46,827 bases of DNA from a virus, in IMG/VR virus record IMGVR_UViG_3300046000_007986, positions 1-46,827 of that record. One strand, 5' to 3'. Positions 1 through 7,082 of this stretch are shown piece by piece. Under the pieces are notes generated by a model, which worked only from the letters and a program-made list of their open reading frames with translations, was not told the DNA's origin and did no database searches. A program made the position numbers and the translations under genes. Position 1 is the stretch's first letter; each line of letters begins with the position of its first letter.

Positions 1-364
1 ACGAGTTCCCGGATGCCGCGTTCTCACAGGTGTCGGTGACGACCCAATTCCAGCCTTGCTTCTTTGCATAGGCCAGGCGTTGCTTGATTAGCTTCTTCTG
101 CAACCCACAGCCACGAAACTGCTCCAACACCCCCGCCCTGCTGAGATACCCACCATGCTCAGAGTTGGACGAAGGCTTGATCGCGCAATAAGCGGCTGGT
201 GTGCCTTCTGAATAGACGATCCACCAGGCACCTGAGTTGTCGGTTAGGGCCGGCGCGTCATACCCAAAGCATTCGTGATCCATTTGAACAATGAGCGCCC
301 AAGTCTTTGGATCTTCCGCATCAACAGAACGAACACGAAACTTATTGTGAAGTAGGTCATTCAT
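1..364 (-). CDS. GNAT-family N-acetyltransferase, C-terminus cut by window edge
   Basis: The open frame runs from an ATG at 364 off the left edge, about 121 codons, so the C-terminus is missing. The stretch GVLEQFRGCGLQKKLI matches the acetyl-CoA binding motif A of GNAT enzymes (Q/R-x-x-G-x-G/A), preceded by a beta strand YLSRAG and followed by a helix with a YAKKQGWNWVVTDT strand, the usual fold order. The family transfers acetyl from acetyl-CoA to amines; the substrate here is unknown. The start overlaps the end of the upstream ParB-like gene by 8 nt, so it is the distal gene of that cluster. The family call is fairly firm from the motif; the role in the phage is not known. Confidence 0.75.
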   Translation of the reverse strand, partial: MNDLLHNKFRVRSVDAEDPKTWALIVQMDHECFGYDAPALTDNSGAWWIVYSEGTPAAYCAIKPSSNSEHGGYLSRAGVLEQFRGCGLQKKLIKQRLAYAKKQGWNWVVTDTCENAASGNS

Positions 365-1022
365 GACTTAGATCGCCAATCAAGCCTTTGATGAAGGCGA
401 TCAATGCTTCTTCACCCTTCAGACCTGATTGCGCCTCTACCTGCGCCATGAACCGCGAAACATAGATTTCATCGGAACCGAGAATATCCTTGAAGCCAAA
501 CGCCTTGATGATCGGCACCCTGCGTTGACCCAAGGCATCGACCATCGCGTGTGTTGCGGCTTCTTGCTCCGTAACGGCACCGCCCACATCATCGATAAAG
601 GCATCTGTGTTCATTGCACCAAGATCGGCGGCAGTAAAGACAAGTTCCTTTTCGTCAAAGAACAGCTTCATCTTGTCCATGTCGTAGTCCAGCGACAGCA
701 ATTCTGCGCGGAACATCTCGGTATCAATATCACCCACGGCCACACGGTTGTCAGCAAGGCGTGAGGCACGAACCTGCATGGCACTCAGATCGTCGCGCAC
801 CCATACCGGCACTTCCGGCAGGTTCAGTTCGATACAGGCCAGCCGGCGACCATGACCCTTGATGATGGTGCCGTTCTTGTCAACAGAGATTGGTTGATCG
901 AACCCAAATTCCTTGATGGACGCTGCGATCTTGGCGATCTGCTCAGGCGTATGCTTTTTGACGTTCTGTTCATATGGCTTGATCTTGTCGATTTTCCATA
1001 CCTGGATATTTGGCTTCATCAT
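357..1022 (-). CDS. ParB/Srx-fold (ParB N-terminal domain-like) protein
   Basis: 221 aa with two adjacent ATG codons at the start (1022, 1019). Residues about 8-85 follow the ParB N-terminal fold: an IKPYEQNVKKH start, a helix AKIAASIKEFGFDQPISVDK, then the box IIKGHGRRLACIEL that corresponds to the GERR-type CTP/nuclease motif. The following helices end in SRLADNR, also typical of phage ParB-like proteins. Homologues in phages are annotated as ParB-like nucleases or are linked to DNA methylation; there is no HTH or CTD of a segregation ParB visible. It overlaps the stop of the small upstream gene by 4 nt and is a divergent paralogue of the protein at 1186-1845. Confidence 0.8.
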   Translation of the reverse strand: MMKPNIQVWKIDKIKPYEQNVKKHTPEQIAKIAASIKEFGFDQPISVDKNGTIIKGHGRRLACIELNLPEVPVWVRDDLSAMQVRASRLADNRVAVGDIDTEMFRAELLSLDYDMDKMKLFFDEKELVFTAADLGAMNTDAFIDDVGGAVTEQEAATHAMVDALGQRRVPIIKAFGFKDILGSDEIYVSRFMAQVEAQSGLKGEEALIAFIKGLIGDLSHE

Positions 1023-1186
1023 AGGATTTCCTGTTGGGTGAATTCGGTCAGTGCATCAATATCGTCATCAATCGGTGGCTCAGAATCGTCTGCCAGGTAT
1101 TCGCTTGCTCTATGGCAACCGTCACATATTTCTGGCGACCGATTGTTGAAGTAACAGGTCGCGCACTGCTTGAATTTGGCTGACAC
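1019..1186 (-). CDS. 55-aa Cys4 mini-protein (putative zinc finger)
   Basis: A GTG at 1186 shares its first base with the TAG stop of the upstream ParB-like gene (TAGTG), and the stop TGA overlaps the ATG of the next gene, so it is tightly coupled on both sides. The N-terminus reads QCATCYFNNRSPEICDGC, two CxxC pairs 11 residues apart, a treble-clef or zinc-ribbon-like spacing; the C-terminal half is acidic (DDSEPPIDDDID). No named family recognised. Its conserved coupling between two ParB-like genes suggests a joint role, which is inference. Confidence 0.6.
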   Translation of the reverse strand: MSAKFKQCATCYFNNRSPEICDGCHRASEYLADDSEPPIDDDIDALTEFTQQEIL

Positions 1187-1845
1187 TATGCTGCTTTCCG
1201 GTGTTCGTTGAGGATATGAACGAGCGCATTACCGGCATTGGTCATTGCGTCGTCACTGGTGAAACTTTGTTTTTGAGTAACCTGTTCGATTGCGAGTGCA
1301 ATCCAGGCTGCGTCGGCTACAGGAATCTTGAAGCGCATGATCTGACTGGTAGGCGCTGGTCGTTCAGGAGGTAGAGATGCCACCCCGTCGTCGCTGATTT
1401 CCAAGTCACCAAGAGCTATACTTGATGCTGAGAAGATCGCATTGATTTCGTCGTCGTTGTAAGGCAGAAAGGAGTTCATGTCCTCGATGGTGCCAAGCTC
1501 TTTCAGCAAGTCCGAAAGTGCCAGCGTGTCGTCATGACCGTATTTGGCGTTGTCTGCAAGACCGATCTCTTTGGCCTTCTTGTCGCTGACCTTGCCGAGG
1601 TTGAATACCGGAACATCGGACTTCCCCATCTTCTTGAGAACTTCCCACCGGTGTTGACCACCAAGGATTTCGAGCTTGTCGTCTTTCTCACGCACAAGGA
1701 TGGGTTTGAACATGCCAAGACGGGTAATACTGGCCTGGACACGGGCTTCGTTCTCAGGGGTCATGATGTTGGTGTTCCACGGGTTCGCCACCAGGCGGTC
1801 GATGGACACAACATCATTCATTGTTACTTTGGGTTGATTTGCCAT
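1186..1845 (-). CDS. ParB N-terminal domain-like protein (second copy)
   Basis: 219 aa starting at ATG 1845. Residues about 10-110 carry the ParB N-terminal pattern: SIDRLVANPWNTN, a helix EARVQASITRLGMFKPILV, the box ILGGQHRWEVLK and the ending GLADNAKYGHDD. It resembles the 357-1022 product in layout but with low identity, so an old duplication or two separate recruitments. The C-terminal ~80 residues contain a helix pair (IALAIEQVTQKQ, ALVHILNEHRKAA) of unknown role. First gene of a minus-strand unit whose promoter must lie in the 80-bp divergent region before the helicase gene. Confidence 0.8.
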   Translation of the reverse strand: MANQPKVTMNDVVSIDRLVANPWNTNIMTPENEARVQASITRLGMFKPILVREKDDKLEILGGQHRWEVLKKMGKSDVPVFNLGKVSDKKAKEIGLADNAKYGHDDTLALSDLLKELGTIEDMNSFLPYNDDEINAIFSASSIALGDLEISDDGVASLPPERPAPTSQIMRFKIPVADAAWIALAIEQVTQKQSFTSDDAMTNAGNALVHILNEHRKAA

Positions 1846-1924
1846 TGGCTTTGTATAAGGTTATAATAAGTCACCGGTGACTGTATCCGAAAACTATAAG
1901 TTTGGCAAGAGGAATCTATAAGAT
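1846..1924. promoter_or_regulatory. Divergent promoter region with palindromic operator
   Basis: This 79-bp region separates the minus-strand ParB unit from the plus-strand helicase. It centres on the perfect 12-bp palindrome GTCACCGGTGAC (1870-1881), a member of the recurring TAAGTCA/TGACTTA operator class. On the minus strand the palindrome is followed directly by TATTAT, the same palindrome/-10 layout seen at other sites; TATAATAAG on the plus strand precedes it. Which strand each box serves is inferred. Confidence 0.55.
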
Positions 1925-3643
1925 ATGACTATCCAACTCGCACATAACGCTGTCACAGCAAAGCTTTACGGCGCCGACGATGGCGCCAAGATGATCGTCC
2001 AACAAGCCCTGTCCTATGCGGTCGTGGGTCGGGACTGGACAGGTCGAAGCAGCTTTTTCAACTATGACAAAGCCACCTTCCCCGCTGGATTTGCCATGAT
2101 GATCTTGGCTCGGTTGACCCAGGCCGGCCACAAGGTTCAGCTTGTCCGGGCGCCTTTCCCGGCGCCTTTAGGCCCGATGCGTCCTGAAGTGGACGCATTT
2201 GGTTACCTGGATCGATACGACTATCAGCCTGATGTGACAACCAGGCTTCTCAAACACGGCCAGATCATTGCTCAGGTCGCTACCGGTGGCGGCAAGTCCC
2301 GAATCGCCAAGATTGCTGTCGCCACCATTAGCCGCAAGATGGCGTTCCTGACCACACGCGGCATCCTGATGTATCAGATGGCCGACAACTTCAAGTCGCT
2401 TGGACACGACGTTGGCGTGGTGGGTGACGGCACCTGGGCGCCGGCTGATCTGGTAAACGTCGGTATGGTGCAGACGCTCGGCCAAGGGGTTGAGCTTCAG
2501 ACCGATGGCGGTGAACTAAATCGCTACCTGGATAACCGGGAAGCCGCTGTCGAGCGTGATGTGGAAGAACTGACTATGGAGCTAAAGGAACAGAAAAAGA
2601 CTCCCGACCAGATCAAGCTGGCTGTCGTCAACCTGCGGAAGCTACTTGCGAAGAAAGACCGCAGCGACAAGGATCTGATCGCCTACATCCAGGCAAAGGT
2701 CATCGCCCACAATAAGCGCCGGCTTCAGATCATCGCCTGGCTCCATACCCTTGAGTTCGTGATTCTTGAAGAAGCGCACGAAGCGTCGGGTAATTCCTAC
2801 TACGAGGTTCTGAAGCACTGTAAGAACGCCCACTATCGCCTGTCCCTGACCGCAACCCCGTTCATGAAAGACGACGAGGAAGCGAACATGCGTCTTATGG
2901 CATGTTCTGGCCCTGTCGCTATCAAGGTGACAGAGAAGCTGCTGATCGACCGCGGAATCCTGGCTAAACCCTACTTCAAGTTCGTGGGCCTGCCGGCACT
3001 CCCCGCCCCTGAATACCAACCGATCGATGCCAAGGGTATCCCGAAGCTCACCAAGGAAGGTAAGCCCTTAATCGTCAAGCTCTACCGGTCAACTCCCTGG
3101 CAGAAGGCAGTCGAGGTCGGAATCGTCAATTACAAGCTACGCAACACCCGCATCATTGATGAGGCACGTCGGGCTGTCGCATACGGCATGAGCGTCATGA
3201 TTCTGGTGCGTCAGAAGGCGCACGGGAAGATCCTGAAGGAGATGCTGCTCAGGGACGGTATGACCGCAGACTACATCTTCGGGGAGGATAGCCAGGTCAA
3301 GCGTCGTGCAGCCCTCTACAACCTCAAGGAGGGCCATATCAACGTGCTGATCGGGTCAACGATCCTTGATGTGGGTGTGGACGTGCCGGCCATCGGGATG
3401 GTGATTCTGGCGGGCGGTGGCAAAGCGGAAGTCGGAACCCGCCAGCGTATCGGTCGCGGTCTACGGGAAAAGCATACCGGCCCGAACATCGCCTTTATCG
3501 TGGACTTCAACGATACCCACAACAACCACCTAAAGGATCATGCCCGTGAACGGCAGCGGATTATCGCCACCACCGATGGCTTCAAGGAGAACATCGTCGC
3601 TGACTTCAACTTCGAAAGTTTAGGATTTAAAAAAGCTGCATAA
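1925..3643 (+). CDS. DEAD/DEAH-box superfamily 2 helicase, phage T5 D10-like
   Basis: 572 aa. Motif I is ATGGGKSR at about residues 119-126, motif II is LEEAHE (DEAH-like, ~283), motif III-like LTATPF (~305), and the C-terminal RecA lobe ends with GTRQRIGRGLREK (motif VI, ~500-512) after GSTILDVGVDVPAIGMVILAG split over motif V. An inserted charged helical hairpin (~205-265) separates motifs Ia and II. The family unwinds or remodels branched DNA using ATP; T5 D10 and UvsW-like enzymes act in recombination and origin processing. It is one of only three plus-strand genes here and starts 80 bp from the divergent ParB unit. Confidence 0.88.
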   Translation: MTIQLAHNAVTAKLYGADDGAKMIVQQALSYAVVGRDWTGRSSFFNYDKATFPAGFAMMILARLTQAGHKVQLVRAPFPAPLGPMRPEVDAFGYLDRYDYQPDVTTRLLKHGQIIAQVATGGGKSRIAKIAVATISRKMAFLTTRGILMYQMADNFKSLGHDVGVVGDGTWAPADLVNVGMVQTLGQGVELQTDGGELNRYLDNREAAVERDVEELTMELKEQKKTPDQIKLAVVNLRKLLAKKDRSDKDLIAYIQAKVIAHNKRRLQIIAWLHTLEFVILEEAHEASGNSYYEVLKHCKNAHYRLSLTATPFMKDDEEANMRLMACSGPVAIKVTEKLLIDRGILAKPYFKFVGLPALPAPEYQPIDAKGIPKLTKEGKPLIVKLYRSTPWQKAVEVGIVNYKLRNTRIIDEARRAVAYGMSVMILVRQKAHGKILKEMLLRDGMTADYIFGEDSQVKRRAALYNLKEGHINVLIGSTILDVGVDVPAIGMVILAGGGKAEVGTRQRIGRGLREKHTGPNIAFIVDFNDTHNNHLKDHARERQRIIATTDGFKENIVADFNFESLGFKKAA

Positions 3644-3655
3644 AAGTAGTATAAT
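3626..3655 (+). promoter_or_regulatory. Putative sigma70-like promoter
   Basis: TATAAT at 3650-3655 lies just past the helicase stop, with a weak -35 TTTAAA at 3626-3631 (18-bp spacer). It could drive the two small downstream genes independently of the helicase. Confidence 0.45.
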
Positions 3656-3678
3656 GTTCTTTTACATGAGAAAACATT

Positions 3679-3972
3679 ATGAACAAAGAAGATAGCTACA
3701 CCCGTATGACAATGGCGGTTGATCCTGATATCGCTAAGGTCATGAACACAGAGTCAGAAAAGCGCAATGTTTCTCGCACCAAGCTGGTCGAGGCACTGTT
3801 CCTGGGCTTGTCTGAAGATCAGATGAATGCCGCTGCAACGAAGGGGTTGAAGATTCTTGAGGAGCGCCGCACCAACTACCTGAAGAACCGCAAGACCCTC
3901 GGCAAGCACCTATCCACTATGTCGCCTGAGCAGGTGAATGAGCTGGTGAGCAAGCTCGATGCCAAGTCGTAA
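3679..3972 (+). CDS. 97-aa hypothetical protein, possible ribbon-helix-helix N-terminus
   Basis: Starts at ATG 3679, 36 nt after the helicase stop and just downstream of a TATAAT box. The N-terminal half TRMTMAVDPDIAKVMNTESE followed by NVSRTKLVEALFLG has the beta-strand plus two-helix rhythm of ribbon-helix-helix DNA-binding proteins; the C-terminal half is a basic helix and an EQVNELVSKLD helix. The RHH assignment is tentative and made only from pattern. It overlaps the next gene by 14 nt. Confidence 0.6.
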   Translation: MNKEDSYTRMTMAVDPDIAKVMNTESEKRNVSRTKLVEALFLGLSEDQMNAAATKGLKILEERRTNYLKNRKTLGKHLSTMSPEQVNELVSKLDAKS

Positions 3973-4150
3973 GAAGGCACCGCCCTCATTCGGAGGGGTG
4001 ATCCGCAACAACAAAGGTGAAGTAGTCCCCGCTGATGAATTTGACGAGGACGAGGGTCAGTTAGACCCGTTCCATATCGCGCCTCCAAAGCCTCCGAAGG
4101 TAGCAAAGGTGAAGCTCGAACCGAAGCCTGAAGGATGGGGTTCTTGGTGA
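3959..4150 (+). CDS. 63-aa hypothetical protein, basic then acidic then Pro/Lys-rich
   Basis: Overlaps the upstream gene by 14 nt in another frame. The product begins MPSRKKAPPSFGG, has an acidic middle (DEFDEDEGQ) and a PPKPPKVAKVKLEPKPEGWGSW tail of low complexity, so probably disordered. No family recognised. Last of the plus-strand genes; the 480-nt repeat-rich gap follows. Confidence 0.5.
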   Translation: MPSRKKAPPSFGGVIRNNKGEVVPADEFDEDEGQLDPFHIAPPKPPKVAKVKLEPKPEGWGSW

Positions 4151-4628
4151 TGGCCCTCCTCACGCGAAATTTTTACCTATAAGCAATCCCAACGAAGATG
4201 CGTGGCGCCCGAACTTGAACCGTCCTGATGATGCGCCCTTGCGCGATAGCTGGTAACTGCGGGAACCGGTAGACGCCCCAAGCTGAAATGCTGGTGGAGT
4301 GTCAAAGCATCGAACCCTCTATTCAGAGAACGTGTCTACTTTTTGGCGTTTTCTCGACATATCATCCCGATATGTCTACTCATTCGACATGTTCACCAGT
4401 GGTGGACAGCGACCAATCGTGGACATGGAAGTATAAGGAGCGGCTATACGCCATTCTCTATTCTCGAATAGCGAATGGATGGTGCTGGAAGTATAAGGAA
4501 GCGCCTACGCCGGGTTCCTGGCAGGAACTATAAGGAACCGTTTTGGGAATTGGTGGATTTTTTTCAGGGTGGGCATCGCTGCCCGAAAAACCCTTCTAAG
4601 GTATCGGGTATTACTGGTTCCCTGTTAG
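4151..4628. repeat. Non-coding 478 bp between convergent genes, with direct and inverted repeats
   Basis: No convincing gene. It holds three copies of a GGAAGTATAAGGA-like element (around 4427, 4488 and 4525), the first two followed by GCGGCTATACGCC or GCGCCTACGCC. Small inverted repeats include GACATATC-atccc-GATATGTC (about 4352-4372), CTATTC-tc-GAATAG (about 4457) and GTTCCT-ggc-AGGAAC (about 4515). The two flanking genes converge on it, so part may act in termination; the repeats could also belong to an origin. Confidence 0.45.
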
Positions 4629-4790
4629 TTATTCGCTATCACCTGCGCTCATGCTGAAGTCTTGCGCTATCGCGAAACATGCGCTCACGTCGGGCTGATT
4701 ATCATCGGGCAATTCACGCGAAAGCATAGCGCGAAAGTCTAAGCATTCGGTTTCGTATTCTGCACCAGTAAAATTTAGGTTTCGGTTCAT
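4629..4790 (-). CDS. 53-aa acidic hypothetical protein
   Basis: ATG at 4790 is preceded by an AGAGGGA ribosome binding site nine bases upstream. The product MNRNLNFTGAEYETECLDFR... is acidic (several Asp/Glu) with a helical C-terminal half. No family recognised. It lies just beyond the hairpin that ends the 4861-5451 gene, and is read in the same direction. Confidence 0.55.
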   Translation of the reverse strand: MNRNLNFTGAEYETECLDFRAMLSRELPDDNQPDVSACFAIAQDFSMSAGDSE

Positions 4791-4821
4791 TTTAAAATCC
4801 CTCTAGGTTTCGTTAGAAAGG

Positions 4822-4849
4822 GCACCAGTGCAATGCTTTGCACTGGTGC
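4822..4849 (-). terminator. 12-bp perfect hairpin, probable terminator
   Basis: GCACCAGTGCAA and TTGCACTGGTGC form a perfect 12-bp stem with a 4-nt loop, 12 nt past the stop of the 4861-5451 gene. On the minus strand it is followed by CCCTTTCT, a weak U tract, so termination may be partial and allow read-through into the 53-aa gene. Confidence 0.6.
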
Positions 4850-4860
4850 GAGTATCGCTA

Positions 4861-5451
4861 TTACTTAGCGGGATGAAGCAGGTTAAACGCGCTAACGTAG
4901 AAAGGGGAAACCTTGTTGATAACGACCGCTTTATCGGTTGACCGTGAAACCATGCCCAGATATTGCAAGTAACCGTTTTTCCCTGCACGGTTTGAGATCA
5001 TTGAAAGGGCTGTTTTTGCGCTCATACGACGCTGCGCCCTGATAATCCCTTTGCCCTTTGTCATATCGCTTATACCTTCGGTTTCCCGTGCGGTAATGGT
5101 CTGGTGTTTCACCAGTTCAAGGGGAAGGGTATCGCTATCAATTGCCCTTGATGTTTCAATGAGAGCTTGTGCAATCAGGTCACCACCTAATGACTTGTCG
5201 AGACTGGTTACACCAGACAAAAAGTTAATTGCCCTCATGATGCTCTTGCAGGGTGCGGTCTCTACCCATGCAGCAAAATCGGTTTTTTCGCATTCGATCA
5301 GGTAAGCAGAAACCGCGTCGTTTACTTTCTTTTTGCTACGGGTAACGTCATCGGGATAAACCGCATTCTCTGCGAAGTGAGTAGCGATTTTTTTGTCGAG
5401 AGCTGCAATGATCATCGCGGTAAATTCGTTAGCTTTAACTTGGTTTTTCAT
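4861..5451 (-). CDS. 196-aa hypothetical protein beside origin-like repeats
   Basis: Starts at ATG 5451 with AAAGCAAATC upstream; a perfect dyad CTGCATCA-ag-TGATGCAG lies in its leader. The sequence is mainly helical and basic; the C-terminal ~60 residues (RAQRRMSAKTALSMISNRAGKNGYLQYLGMVS...) look like a compact DNA-binding-type domain, but no family could be named. Codon and base use are more AT-rich than the neighbours. Its place between a perfect-hairpin terminator and a large non-coding repeat region makes an initiator or repeat-binding role conceivable; this is inference. Confidence 0.6.
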   Translation of the reverse strand: MKNQVKANEFTAMIIAALDKKIATHFAENAVYPDDVTRSKKKVNDAVSAYLIECEKTDFAAWVETAPCKSIMRAINFLSGVTSLDKSLGGDLIAQALIETSRAIDSDTLPLELVKHQTITARETEGISDMTKGKGIIRAQRRMSAKTALSMISNRAGKNGYLQYLGMVSRSTDKAVVINKVSPFYVSAFNLLHPAK

Positions 5452-5470
5452 GATTTGCTTTCTAGTAACG

Positions 5471-5488
5471 CTGCATCAAGTGATGCAG
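5471..5488. promoter_or_regulatory. Perfect 8-bp-arm dyad upstream of the 196-aa gene
   Basis: CTGCATCA-AG-TGATGCAG lies 20-37 bp upstream of the ATG at 5451, a good position for an operator controlling this gene. It differs from the TAAGTCA operator class. Confidence 0.5.
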
Positions 5489-5614
5489 TGACCGAATAAT
5501 GAAGCATAACAAAACATTACACAAGGTTTTTATGCACGACAAGAATTATGCAGTTTGTTAATATTATTCAGTTGACTTTATGCAAAAAACCTGATAGGTA
5601 ATAACCTTGCATAA

Positions 5615-5742
5615 CAATGCACTATTAAGTTTTCAGGTATAGAACGTGCTAGGTAATTACCTTTAACTTTTTCAGGTATAGATTTTGCTAGGGAAATTTC
5701 TATACCTGAAAAAATAATAGTGCATTGAAATAATAGTGCATC
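5615..5742. repeat. Nested perfect inverted repeats, origin candidate
   Basis: An outer 12-bp inverted repeat CAATGCACTATT (5615-5626) / AATAGTGCATTG (5716-5727) encloses an inner 15-bp perfect inverted repeat TTTTTCAGGTATAGA (5668-5682) / TCTATACCTGAAAAA (5699-5713) with a 16-nt loop. A further direct copy TTTTCAGGTATAGA lies at 5630-5643, and ATAATAGTGCAT is repeated at about 5714 and 5731. The stretch is AT-rich and contains no plausible gene. Such nested repeats are typical of replication origins or large regulatory hairpins. Confidence 0.65.
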
Positions 5743-5761
5743 AAGGCGAAGGGTTATTCCC

Positions 5762-5790
5762 GAATACCCGACTAGGCTTGTCGGGTATTC
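5762..5790. repeat. 11-bp perfect inverted repeat
   Basis: GAATACCCGAC (5762-5772) and GTCGGGTATTC (5780-5790) are separated by TAGGCTT. No T tract follows on either strand, so it is a cruciform/hairpin element of the same non-coding region rather than an obvious terminator. Confidence 0.6.
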
Positions 5791-5819
5791 CCGCCCTGTA
5801 GGATTTTGGACGTGGCTAT

Positions 5820-5928
5820 CAAGGAAGCTAGCCGAACAGCCGACTACCTCCATAGCCGAACATCCGAACATCGCTCTACCTCCACAGCCGAACATCCAAT
5901 TACCAACCTAGCCGAACAGCCGAACATG
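5820..5928. repeat. Cluster of AGCCGAAC(A) short repeats
   Basis: At least six copies of AGCCGAACA or close variants occur here (for example around 5828, 5854, 5883, 5910 and 5919), spaced about 8-30 bp. The same word recurs in other intergenic regions at about 7235-7290, 8215, 8288, 18727 and 18755, often next to GGTTGGT or CCAACC. It may be a protein-binding word or a mobile short repeat. Confidence 0.55.
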
Positions 5929-5932
5929 TGAA

Positions 5933-5959
5933 AAGGGCCAACCTTGTGAGTTGGCCCTT
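5933..5959 (-). terminator. Rho-independent terminator
   Basis: AAGGGCCAAC / GTTGGCCCTT form a 10-bp stem with a 7-nt loop, followed on the minus strand by TTTTC. It lies about 40 nt past the stop of the 5997-6179 gene. Confidence 0.75.
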
Positions 5960-5996
5960 CTATTGAGTGTCGAATGTCTGAGTATCCGAGCGACCT

Positions 5997-6179
5997 CTAC
6001 CGGTCTTTTGAACCGATCCGAACACCATCATCAAACAGCACCTTGCGGCGTCGCATGGGCACTACCGACTGGCTACACTCCCCGTTGTAATTGGATTTGC
6101 GACCGTAGTCGCGTTCCATGATTGGTTGGGCGGGGCCGAGTTGAAAGTCAGTCGGTTCGTCCATGTGACGTTGCTTCAT
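5997..6179 (-). CDS. 60-aa hypothetical protein
   Basis: ATG 6179 follows an AGAGAGGAA ribosome binding site. The product is polar and basic at the C-terminus (VPMRRRKVLFDD) with no recognised family. It follows a TCATACTGAAT promoter-like motif at 6213-6227 and is ended by the hairpin terminator at 5933-5959, so it may be a single-gene unit. Confidence 0.6.
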   Translation of the reverse strand: MKQRHMDEPTDFQLGPAQPIMERDYGRKSNYNGECSQSVVPMRRRKVLFDDGVRIGSKDR

Positions 6180-6212
6180 GATTCGTTCCTCTCTGTGGTT
6201 GTTGCGTTAAAA

Positions 6213-6227
6213 ATTCAGTATGACCGG
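6213..6227 (-). promoter_or_regulatory. Recurrent CCGGTCATACTGAAT motif (-10 like)
   Basis: Minus-strand CCGGTCATACTGAAT lies 34 nt upstream of the 60-aa gene and includes the stop codon of the preceding gene (Ser-Tyr-stop = TCATACTGA). The same word precedes many small genes in 6-20 kb. Confidence 0.5.
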
Positions 6228-6418
6228 TGGTTCTTGGGGCGTCGCATGTAACTTTCGATATACCAGAGGGGCAAAATGGCAATCACCGCAGTCGCCCCAA
6301 GTCGTAGTGCGAAGGAGAAGTCATTTGGCGCAATGCTCGCCAGGTAGACGCCGCCAATCATGATTACGGCGATCCAACCGAACATGACCGCCAATATCTC
6401 GCCCGTTGTGTGTCTCAT
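6215..6418 (-). CDS. 67-aa membrane protein, two TM segments
   Basis: Start chosen at ATG 6418 (MRHTTGEILAV), because it sits 2 nt after the stop of the upstream membrane gene. Two hydrophobic spans are visible: about residues 7-29 (ILAVMFGWIAVIMIGGVYL) and 38-56 (FALRLGATAVIAILPLWYI), followed by a basic tail RRPKNHRSY. Likely an inner-membrane protein of unknown role, co-expressed with the neighbouring TM mini-protein. Confidence 0.65.
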   Translation of the reverse strand: MRHTTGEILAVMFGWIAVIMIGGVYLASIAPNDFSFALRLGATAVIAILPLWYIESYMRRPKNHRSY

Positions 6419-6420
6419 GC

Positions 6421-6579
6421 CTACCACCCTGTCACTGAGTTGTGCCTGACCCTGCGGTGCCTGGTGTCGGTGCCGGTCAACCAACCGAGTCCGAACATCC
6501 AGACGCTTACCCCGATCACCATGCCTGCAACCACAAGGGCTGCGCCTGACCACACGATCAATCCCATCAAGAATTCCAT
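6421..6579 (-). CDS. 52-aa single-pass membrane mini-protein
   Basis: ATG 6579 follows AAAGGAG (RBS) with good spacing. Residues about 4-34 are hydrophobic (LMGLIVWSGAALVVAGMVIG then VSVWMFGLGWL), followed by a basic tail (TRHRRVRHNS), predicting one membrane span with a cytoplasmic C-terminus. The stop TAG lies 2 nt before the next gene, so the two TM proteins form a pair. Confidence 0.6.
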   Translation of the reverse strand: MEFLMGLIVWSGAALVVAGMVIGVSVWMFGLGWLTGTDTRHRRVRHNSVTGW

Positions 6580-6591
6580 TATAGCTCCTTT

Positions 6592-6640
6592 GTCACGGGT
6601 GACTTACCCTAACTACTACAATAAGCGGTCAGGGTAGGCC
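6592..6640 (-). promoter_or_regulatory. Promoter/operator region with GTCACGGGTGAC palindrome
   Basis: The near-palindrome TAAGTCACCCGTGAC (minus strand, 6592-6606) lies directly before the RBS of the TM pair; upstream TATTGT (CGCTTATTGTAG, about 6619-6630) is a candidate -10. Same operator class as at 12099 and 1870. Confidence 0.5.
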
Positions 6641-6646
6641 CATCAA

Positions 6647-7024
6647 TCACTCACCGACCAGATCACCATATTTCCGGTCGTAACCGTTCGCGTAGAAATG
6701 GTCGAGTGCAATTCCTATCGCTTCTTGCTGATCTCGCAGACTTGCCCAATCACCGTTGTTGACGGAAATCGAAGTGTCGAAGCAAGGCGGGTTGCCCTCC
6801 CCCAATTCGATATCATCAAGCGAAATCGTCACTTCAAGTTCATCGGAACCGCTATTCACCGTGTAGGTGAATTCGATACCGGCCCAATACGGCCCATGAA
6901 GTGCAAGAATCTGTTCATCGGTCAGTTCAGGCGCACATTCGGCGCGATACTGCTTATACCGTTGAAGAAAGGCTTGCTTCTGTTCATCGGTTGTCTGAAT
7001 GGTCGGCTGGTCGCAGAGTTGCAT
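6647..7024 (-). CDS. 125-aa acidic hypothetical protein
   Basis: Start chosen at ATG 7024 (MQLCDQPTIQ) preceded by ACGGGAATC. The product is acidic with an N-terminal helix (DEQKQAFLQRYKQYRAECAPELTDEQILALHG) and a beta-rich middle (FTYTVNSGSDELEVTISLDDIEL). No family recognised. A promoter-like GGTAGACTTATACATG motif lies at about 7066-7082. Confidence 0.6.
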   Translation of the reverse strand: MQLCDQPTIQTTDEQKQAFLQRYKQYRAECAPELTDEQILALHGPYWAGIEFTYTVNSGSDELEVTISLDDIELGEGNPPCFDTSISVNNGDWASLRDQQEAIGIALDHFYANGYDRKYGDLVGE

Positions 7025-7065
7025 AGGATTCCCGTTTGACTGTCGCGGGTTGATTCCCGCGACAT

Positions 7066-7082
7066 GTATAAGTCTACCGACC
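7066..7082 (-). promoter_or_regulatory. Promoter-like motif TAGACTTATACATG
   Basis: Minus-strand GGTCGGTAGACTTATACATG, with TTATAC as possible -10, lies about 40 nt upstream of the 125-aa gene. It belongs to the GGTC..ATACT group that precedes small genes in this region. Confidence 0.4.

Noticed and set aside
4288-4533. 81-aa plus-strand frame in the repeat region
   Set aside because: It is made of the GGAAGTATAAGGA repeats and has no RBS or family pattern.
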